A stretch of 10,838 nucleotides of DNA from Bacteroidales bacterium (GTDB lineage Bacteria; Bacteroidota; Bacteroidia; Bacteroidales; UBA1556), in assembly GCA_029935325.1 (NCBI GenBank), contig JAOZKO010000033.1, positions 4,337-15,174 of the forward strand. Direction: 5' to 3'. The notes beneath the pieces are model-generated. The model did no database searches. It saw nothing but the letters and a program-made list of their open reading frames with translations, and had not been told where the DNA came from. Position 1 is the first letter of the stretch, and each line of letters starts with the position of its first letter. The position numbers were made by a program, and so were the translations under genes. Shown one piece after another: positions 5,692 through 10,838 of the stretch.

Positions 5692-8145
5692 CTAATTCTT
5701 AAAATCAATTGGATTAACAACCTTCTGTTTTAATAAAGCAATATCGAGAACCTCCATAGCATTATCAACATAATGGAATTTTAATCCTTTAATATACTTC
5801 TCATTAATTTCAAATATGTCTTTCTGGTTTTCTTTAGAAAGAATTATTTCCTTAATGTTTGCACGCTTTGCAGCAAGTATTTTTTCTTTAATCCCTCCTA
5901 CTGGCAATACTTTCGACCTTAATGTAAGCTCTCCTGTCATTGCTAGTTTCGACTTAACTTTCCTTTGAGTAAAAACAGAGGCAAGAGCAGTAAAAAATGT
6001 AACTCCCGCTGATGGACCATCTTTTGGTGTAGCACCCTCTGGGATATGAATATGCACATCATACTTCTCGAATGCAATTTGTGGAATATCCAATTCTTGA
6101 GCATGTGCTCGTAAAAATTTATAAGCAACGGTAGCAGATTCTTTCATCACATCTCCCAAACTTCCAGTCATTGTGAAACCACCTTTGCCTTTACTTATAC
6201 TTGTTTCAATAAATAGTATAACTCCACCAACACTAGTCCAAGCAAGGCCTGTAACTACTCCTGCCTGACCATTATCAATAGCCTTATCCTTCTGAAACAT
6301 TGGTGGGCCCATTATTTTATGAAGGGTTTCTTTTGTTAATTCAGCATCAAACTTCTCCTCCATTACAATTAGCTTGGCTCTATTTCTAATGATTTTAGCA
6401 ATAGTTTTGTCCAAACCTCTAACTCCAGATTCGCTAGTATATTTATCAACCAATTCCTCTAAAATAGGCTTCTTAAAAACAATTGTCTTTTTCTTAATAC
6501 CATGCTCTTCAAATTGCTTTGGCAATAAATGTCTTTTTGCTATTTCAATTTTCTCCTCCATTAAGTAACCGCTCAGATTAATTATCTCCATACGGTCTCT
6601 AAGTGCTGGATGAATATTTGTTAAAGAGTTAGCGGTAGCAACAAACATGATTTTAGATAAATCATACTCTACTTCTAAATAATTATCGTAGAATGCACTA
6701 TTTTGCTCTGGGTCAAGCACCTCAAGCAATGCTGATGCAGGGTCGCCTTGAAACTGATTACCATTTACCTTGTCAATTTCATCGAGTACAAATACAGGAT
6801 TTGATTTCTTGGCTTTTTTAAGGCTCTGAATAATTCGCCCTGGCATAGCACCAATATAAGTTTTTCTGTGACCACGAATCTCTGATTCATCGCGCAAGCC
6901 ACCCAAAGCCATACGCACATATTCACGATTTAAAGCTCTTGCTATGGATTTCCCTAAAGATGTTTTACCAACACCTGGAGGGCCTACTAAACAAAGAATT
7001 GGCGACTTCATATCACCTTTCAGCTTTATAACAGCAAGGTATTCCAGTATTCTATCTTTAATTTTATCTAAGCCATAGTGATCTTCATCCAATATAACTT
7101 GAGCTTTCTTTAAATCAAAATCATCATTTGAGAACTCATTCCAAGGCAGCTCAACTAATGTCTCCAAATAGTTGTATTGTATGGAGTACTCTGCTGCAGA
7201 AGGATTCATTCTACTTAATTTGTCAAGTTCTTTTTCAAAAAGCTCCTTAACATTATCTGGCCACATTTTCTTGGTAGCCTTTTCTTTCAAATCCTTAATA
7301 TCCTCTTCGTGTGGACTTCCTCCTAATTCATCCTGAATGGTCTTCATTTGTTGATTTAGGAAGTAATCGCGCTGCTGCTTATCAAGGTCTGTTTTAACTT
7401 TATCTTGAATCTGATTCTTAAGCTCTAGCATCTGAATCTCTTTTGAAAGCATTGACAAAAGGCGATTAGCTCTTATATCAAGACTCTCAACCTCTAAAAG
7501 GCTTTGCTTGTCTTGTAAGCCGCTATTCAAATTACTAGAGATGAAGTTTATAAGAAAAGATGGGCTGTCAATATTCTTGATAGCAAATCCAGCATCACCA
7601 GGTATATTTGGATTCAATTTTATTGCTTTCAAGGACATATCCTTGATAGAATCCATTAAAGCAGTGAATTTATCACTTTTCTCAATAACGGTATCTGTTG
7701 GTAGAGCTTTTATTCTAGCAGTAAAATAAGGAGTATTTTGAATCTCCTCTTCTAATGAAATCCTATTTCTACCTTGTATAATAACCGTAGTGGAATCATC
7801 AGGCATCTTTAGCACCTTCACCACGTATGCCATAACTCCTACAGTAAATAAGTCCTTAAACTCAGGCTCCTCAATATTACCATCCTTTTGAGCAACAACA
7901 CCAATTAGCTTATTTCCATTTTTTACATCATTTATTAGCTTGGTTGACTTATCACGACCAACAGTAATAGGAATCATTACACCAGGGAAAAGCACTGTAT
8001 TTCGCAGAGGTAAAATTGGAAGTTCTTCAGGAACTTCAGATTCGTCCATTGCAAAATCCTCTTGTTGAGGCATTAAAGGAATAAATTCGGTATCAGCATC
8101 TAAATTATCTGCAAGCTGAAATCCAATCTCTTTTTTAAAACTCAT
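5692..8145 (-). CDS. lon: ATP-dependent Lon protease
   Basis: Lon is a cytosolic hexameric AAA+ serine protease that unfolds and degrades misfolded and regulatory proteins. At 817 residues it is a full-length LonA. Residues about 42-240 are the N-terminal substrate-binding domain (ELPILPLRNTVLFPG), followed by a helical segment to about 340. The AAA+ module has Walker A GPPGVGKT (388-395) and Walker B VFVLDEID (451-458). The protease domain has catalytic Ser712 in PKDGPSAGV and Lys755 in GGIKEKILAA, the 43-residue spacing found in E. coli Lon (Ser679/Lys722). All key residues are present. The 40-residue acidic extension ahead of the N domain is acceptable for Bacteroidota Lon and supports the ATG at 8145. 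The leader carries a tandem AATGACAA repeat (8149-8164) but no clear -33/-7 pair. The gene is on the same strand as the GlmU-like gene upstream, but a terminator at 8364-8401 separates them. Confidence 0.98.
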   Translation of the reverse strand: MSFKKEIGFQLADNLDADTEFIPLMPQQEDFAMDESEVPEELPILPLRNTVLFPGVMIPITVGRDKSTKLINDVKNGNKLIGVVAQKDGNIEEPEFKDLFTVGVMAYVVKVLKMPDDSTTVIIQGRNRISLEEEIQNTPYFTARIKALPTDTVIEKSDKFTALMDSIKDMSLKAIKLNPNIPGDAGFAIKNIDSPSFLINFISSNLNSGLQDKQSLLEVESLDIRANRLLSMLSKEIQMLELKNQIQDKVKTDLDKQQRDYFLNQQMKTIQDELGGSPHEEDIKDLKEKATKKMWPDNVKELFEKELDKLSRMNPSAAEYSIQYNYLETLVELPWNEFSNDDFDLKKAQVILDEDHYGLDKIKDRILEYLAVIKLKGDMKSPILCLVGPPGVGKTSLGKSIARALNREYVRMALGGLRDESEIRGHRKTYIGAMPGRIIQSLKKAKKSNPVFVLDEIDKVNGNQFQGDPASALLEVLDPEQNSAFYDNYLEVEYDLSKIMFVATANSLTNIHPALRDRMEIINLSGYLMEEKIEIAKRHLLPKQFEEHGIKKKTIVFKKPILEELVDKYTSESGVRGLDKTIAKIIRNRAKLIVMEEKFDAELTKETLHKIMGPPMFQKDKAIDNGQAGVVTGLAWTSVGGVILFIETSISKGKGGFTMTGSLGDVMKESATVAYKFLRAHAQELDIPQIAFEKYDVHIHIPEGATPKDGPSAGVTFFTALASVFTQRKVKSKLAMTGELTLRSKVLPVGGIKEKILAAKRANIKEIILSKENQKDIFEINEKYIKGLKFHYVDNAMEVLDIALLKQKVVNPIDFKN

Positions 8146-8148
8146 ATA

Positions 8149-8164
8149 TTGTCATTTTGTCATT
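8149..8164 (-). repeat. Tandem 8-bp repeat (AATGACAA x2) in the lon leader
   Basis: On the minus strand AATGACAA is repeated exactly, ending 3 nt before the lon ATG. It occupies the ribosome-binding position, where no Shine-Dalgarno sequence is present. The first copy also creates a minimal frame ATG-ACA-AAA-TGA. It may act as a translation or regulatory element, or be chance in AT-rich sequence. Confidence 0.4.
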
Positions 8165-8363
8165 AAATAAGCAATTAATAACTACTTATTTAATTATATT
8201 AAATTCTAGAATTACTAAATACTCTTTAATGTTTTTGTATTCTACTAATAATAAACTTATTATAAAATATCTTATTAAAGAGGTACTCCTCCTTTGTTCA
8301 ATAGACATGCCAAATACAAATAAGGGTTTTATACTGTAATTATGGCAATTTATTCTTTTAAAA
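8165..8363. other. AT-rich leader region upstream of lon
   Basis: About 200 bp without a supportable gene. It contains a 12-bp palindrome AATTCTAGAATT (8202-8213). The nearest thing to a minus-strand -7 element is TGTATTTG (8318-8311), one mismatch from TAnnTTTG and with no well-spaced TTG. The lon promoter should lie here but cannot be fixed by eye. Confidence 0.35.
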
Positions 8364-8401
8364 AAAAAATCCTAATAGCTCTATGACCATTAGGATTTTT
8401 T
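8364..8401. terminator. Rho-independent terminator after the GlmU-like gene
   Basis: A perfect 13-bp stem pairs 8364-8376 (AAAAAATCCTAAT) with 8389-8401 around a 12-nt loop, with a long A run on the left arm that becomes a T-tract when read on the minus strand. It begins 18 nt after the GlmU-like stop codon at 8420, so it should end that transcript before lon. The symmetric A/T ends allow function in both directions. Confidence 0.85.
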
Positions 8402-8419
8402 CGACTTATATCTTTGACT

Positions 8420-9592
8420 TTATATTGAAATAGTGGATTCGTAAATTTCAATTAAGATATCCTTTTCAATTTGGTCAAATTCTAAGTTTCTTCTAGTATA
8501 AACTTTTTCAGCAACTTGAAGTGCTTTCTTTAGGTTATACTTTCTAAAACCGTTAAATCCTCCCCAATTAAATGAACTTACAAATTGTCGTGGAAAATTA
8601 CCACCAAATAAGTTAACGCTCACTCCTACTACGGTACCAGTATTAAACATTGAGTTTATTGCAGCTTTTGAATGGTCTCCCATTATTAATCCACAAAACT
8701 GAAGTCCAGTATTGACAAATGTTTCTTGTCTATAATTCCAAATTCTTACGTCATCGTAAGTATTTTTAAGATTTGACGTATTTGTATCTGCGCCTAAGTT
8801 GCACCATTCTCCGATAATTGAATTACCTAAAAATCCATCATGTACTTTATTGGAATAGCCCATTATTAAGCTGTTACTAACCTCTCCACCTACTTTTGAG
8901 TGAGGTCCAATAGATGTTGGTCCATTAATACGAGCTAAAGGACGAATAGTAGAATTATCGCCTAATGAAAACGGCCCACGAATAACAGCACCTTCCATTA
9001 TCTCAGCATTTTTACCAATATAAATAGGTCCGTCGTTAGTGTTTAAATATGCATATTCTACTTTAGCTCCTTCCTCAATGAAAATTTCACCATTTCCTAT
9101 GATATGATTAGTTTTGCTTATTGCTTGTGATTTTCGTCCTTCAGTTATACAATTATAATCTTTAACAATAGTAGTGTCTAACTTTGAGAATAAATCCCAT
9201 ACATTATTAATACATATAGTATCTGCATCTAATATAATCTCAGAGGTATCAGATGTTTCCATGCTTTCAAGGTTATCTAGGCTTAACCGCATAGCTACAA
9301 CCTTTGTTTTACCTACCAAAGCTTGATTTGCTTTAAGATTATTAATTTGGTTCAACAATTCTTCAGAAGGACATATGCTACTATTAATCAAAATGTTATC
9401 TTCAGCTTTTACTATAGGGAATTTCTTGTTCAAGTATTTTTCAGTAAGAGTTGAAGTTCTTTGCCCCAATAATTTCTCCCATTTCTCACGCATGGTTCTA
9501 ATACCAAAACGAATATCTGCAATTGGTCTAGTAAAAGTTAAAGGTAGCAAATCTTCCCTAACCTTCTGATCGTCAAATAATATATAGTTCAT
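8420..9592 (-). CDS. GlmU-family sugar nucleotidyltransferase/acetyltransferase-like protein
   Basis: This 390-residue protein matches the alternative GlmU family of Bacteroidota (TIGR03991 type), thought to serve UDP-N-acetylglucosamine synthesis for peptidoglycan and lipopolysaccharide. The N-terminus MNYILFDD...LPLTFTRPIADIRFG (residues 1-30) is characteristic of that family and replaces the usual GxGTRM pyrophosphorylase signature. Residues about 165-330 form a left-handed beta-helix of hexapeptide repeats (for example GNGEIFIEEGAKV, IYIGKNAEI, FSLGDNSTI, TSIGPHSKV, SIIGEWCNLGADT). NLGADTNTSNLKN (265-277) corresponds to the GlmU segment NLGAGTITCNYDG at the acetyltransferase active site. 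The C-terminal 50 residues form a helical tail. The ATG at 9592 begins the conserved N-terminus. The gene is transcribed alone, between a divergent glycosyltransferase and its terminator. Family is confident; which of the two activities it has cannot be decided here. Confidence 0.85.
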   Translation of the reverse strand: MNYILFDDQKVREDLLPLTFTRPIADIRFGIRTMREKWEKLLGQRTSTLTEKYLNKKFPIVKAEDNILINSSICPSEELLNQINNLKANQALVGKTKVVAMRLSLDNLESMETSDTSEIILDADTICINNVWDLFSKLDTTIVKDYNCITEGRKSQAISKTNHIIGNGEIFIEEGAKVEYAYLNTNDGPIYIGKNAEIMEGAVIRGPFSLGDNSTIRPLARINGPTSIGPHSKVGGEVSNSLIMGYSNKVHDGFLGNSIIGEWCNLGADTNTSNLKNTYDDVRIWNYRQETFVNTGLQFCGLIMGDHSKAAINSMFNTGTVVGVSVNLFGGNFPRQFVSSFNWGGFNGFRKYNLKKALQVAEKVYTRRNLEFDQIEKDILIEIYESTISI

Positions 9593-9614
9593 AGTCCTGA
9601 TTTAATTGATGACT

Positions 9615-9622
9615 CAAAGATA
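9615..9622 (-). promoter_or_regulatory. Possible -7 promoter element for the GlmU-like gene
   Basis: Read on the minus strand, TATCTTTG (9622-9615) matches TAnnTTTG exactly and is the same octamer as at 2233 and 3487. It lies 22 nt before the ATG at 9592, leaving a very short leader. No TTG occurs about 20 bp further upstream, so the -33 half is unsupported. Confidence 0.45.
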
Positions 9623-9742
9623 TAATATTTTTTAATATAAAAAATGTGATATATAGAATAATATTATATGACCATAAAAATGCTAAGTATAATACCTTAA
9701 ATCAAAGCAAAAATACATCCTAATTCATGAACATAAAAGCCT

Positions 9743-9750
9743 TACTTTTG
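9743..9750 (+). promoter_or_regulatory. Possible -7 promoter element for the glycosyltransferase operon
   Basis: TACTTTTG matches TAnnTTTG and lies 62 nt before the ATG at 9813. No TTG is visible at the -33 spacing. It sits in the 220-bp divergent region shared with the GlmU-like gene, back to back with the element at 9615-9622. Confidence 0.42.
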
Positions 9751-9812
9751 TCCACTTAAATTCAGAGCCATAAGGTTTTAAAAGTAATATTTTTACAACA
9801 CATACTAATGCA

Positions 9813-10541
9813 ATGAAGATAAATAAGTTATCAATAGTAATACCGGTATATAACGAAGAGGCTAGTGTTCACGAAATACTTGATTTGGTTCGCGATGTAA
9901 AGCTTATAAATGATATAAGTAAAGAAATTATTATTGTAAATGATGCTAGTACTGATAATACTCAAAATGTATTGGAAGCATATGTAGCAGCACATCCTGA
10001 GGCTAGTTTACAGCTTTTTGCTCATGAGGTAAATAAAGGAAAAGGGGCTGCTCTACATACTGGAATTAGTAAAGCTACTGGTGAGTATCTTATTATTCAA
10101 GATGCTGATTTGGAATATGATCCCGAAGAATATAATATCCTTCTTAAGCCTATCGTAAAAGGTGTGGCTGATGTTGTTTATGGTTCTCGATTTGCTGGTG
10201 GAACTCCACATCGTATTTTATTCTATTGGCATTCAATAGGAAATAAGTTTTTAACAGCTATTTCAAATGCCTTTACAAACCTTAATTTATCAGATATGGA
10301 AACCTGCTATAAGCTCTTCCGTACTGATATTATTCAAAATATAAAGCTTAAAGAAAACCGCTTTGGATTTGAGCCTGAAGTAACTGCAAAAATTTCTAGA
10401 ATTAAGGATTTACGAATTTACGAAGTGGGTATCAGCTATTATGGAAGAACATTTGAAGAGGGTAAAAAGATTGGTTGGAAAGATGGTGTAAGAGCCATTT
10501 ACTGCATTATGAAGTATAATATTTGGGATAAGAAAGCATGA
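9813..10541 (+). CDS. Family 2 glycosyltransferase, dolichol-phosphate mannosyltransferase (DPM1)-like
   Basis: This 242-residue GT-A fold enzyme most resembles DPM1-type transferases, which move a sugar from a nucleotide donor to a polyprenyl phosphate at the inner face of the membrane. Motifs in order: VIPVYNEE (9-16), Asp44 in VNDASTDNT, NKGKGAA (74-80), the metal-binding DADLEYDP (97-104), GSRF (124-127), METCYK (162-167) and the acceptor/catalytic segment RFGFEPEVTAKI (183-194). It ends soon after, without the C-terminal transmembrane helices of GtrB or DPMS class I/II enzymes, so it should be a soluble or peripheral form. The ATG at 9813 gives the usual short N-terminus before the first strand. 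Its stop overlaps the start of the next gene by 4 nt (ATGA), implying translational coupling. Family is sure; sugar and acceptor are inferred from homology. Confidence 0.93.
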   Translation: MKINKLSIVIPVYNEEASVHEILDLVRDVKLINDISKEIIIVNDASTDNTQNVLEAYVAAHPEASLQLFAHEVNKGKGAALHTGISKATGEYLIIQDADLEYDPEEYNILLKPIVKGVADVVYGSRFAGGTPHRILFYWHSIGNKFLTAISNAFTNLNLSDMETCYKLFRTDIIQNIKLKENRFGFEPEVTAKISRIKDLRIYEVGISYYGRTFEEGKKIGWKDGVRAIYCIMKYNIWDKKA

Positions 10542-10838
10542 GCGAAGATTTCTCATTCAAAGCCGTAGATGAAGAGGGAATGGAAACCCTTGAGGTAGTT
10601 GCTGAAGCAGAACGCTTTAATAGCTGGATGTATAATACTATTAAACCTTATTGCTCTGGTAATGTCCTGGAAATAGGTAGTGGTATTGGTAATATCTCTG
10701 AATATTTCCTAAATAACAAATTAGATATTAGCCTTAGCGATCTTAGAGATAATTACTGCGAGATACTTAGAAAAAAATATAAAGACTACCCTACTCTTAA
10801 GCAAGTTATTCAATTAGATATTATTGATTCTGACTTTG
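10538..10838 (+). CDS. SAM-dependent class I methyltransferase, 3' end beyond the window
   Basis: The frame starts at ATG 10538 inside the ATGA overlap with the glycosyltransferase stop and stays open for 100 codons to the window edge, so it is truncated by the window and not broken. Residues 43-52 read VLEIGSGIGN, the glycine-rich SAM-binding motif I, preceded by a helix with RFNSWMYNTIKPYC (26-39). Asp68 in SLSDLRDNYC is placed like the acidic residue that binds the SAM ribose, and LDIID (93-97) like motif III. Such genes next to DPM1-like transferases are often part of glycan or lipid modification clusters, but the substrate cannot be told from this fragment. There is no Shine-Dalgarno sequence, which fits translation by reinitiation after the upstream stop. 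Confidence 0.88.
   Translation, partial: MSEDFSFKAVDEEGMETLEVVAEAERFNSWMYNTIKPYCSGNVLEIGSGIGNISEYFLNNKLDISLSDLRDNYCEILRKKYKDYPTLKQVIQLDIIDSDF

Noticed and set aside
5943..6128. A 61-codon minus-strand open frame within lon
   Set aside because: Out of frame inside the Lon protease domain; a shadow of a strongly conserved gene.
8202..8213. AATTCTAGAATT palindrome
   Set aside because: A single 12-bp AT-rich palindrome without a second copy or a positioned promoter; too little to assign a site.
8157..8339. A 60-codon plus-strand open frame in the lon leader region
   Set aside because: Very AT-rich Ile/Leu/Asn/Lys product with no recognisable motif, no promoter element and start inside the lon leader repeat; expected by chance in such sequence.

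Overview
This window looks like a stretch of chromosome from a low-GC member of the Bacteroidota. Three things point that way. Several genes are preceded by the Bacteroidota-type -7 element TAnnTTTG, in one case with a well-spaced TTTG -33 element. Most starts have A-rich leaders and no convincing Shine-Dalgarno sequence. The protein families also fit: a lipoprotein with an acidic export signal right after the lipobox Cys, the Bacteroidota GlmU-like protein, and a secreted bleomycin-hydrolase-type peptidase. No mobile element, CRISPR array, rRNA or tRNA was seen.

Layout. At 104-1492 (+) is a secreted C1 (PepC/bleomycin hydrolase) cysteine peptidase. It converges on an unrecognised 165-aa basic protein at 1512-2009 (-). 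A 263-bp AT-rich divergent region (2010-2272) separates that gene from an unrecognised 379-aa protein at 2273-3412 (+), which has a predicted sensor / coiled-coil / C-terminal HTH-like layout. The divergent region carries promoters in both directions and a dense cluster of AGCTTAAT repeats. Next is a DEAD-box RNA helicase of the RhlE type (3526-4893, +), whose stop codon lies in the loop of a bidirectional terminator. On the minus strand are a small putative surface lipoprotein (4932-5534), the Lon protease (5692-8145) and a GlmU-family sugar nucleotidyl/acetyltransferase-like protein (8420-9592), the last with its own terminator. Divergent from it is a DPM1-like family 2 glycosyltransferase (9813-10541, +), which overlaps by 4 nt a SAM-dependent methyltransferase cut by the window edge (10538 onward).

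How the genes relate. Most are housekeeping: proteolysis (Lon, C1 peptidase), RNA remodelling (helicase), amino-sugar nucleotide supply (GlmU-like) and the start of a glycosylation operon (glycosyltransferase plus methyltransferase). They do not form one pathway. The least explained part is 2010-3412: a conserved-looking but unnamed putative regulator, with an operator-like repeat array at its promoter and a divergent gene of unknown function. I propose autoregulation there as an inference only. No clearly new multi-gene system is evident.
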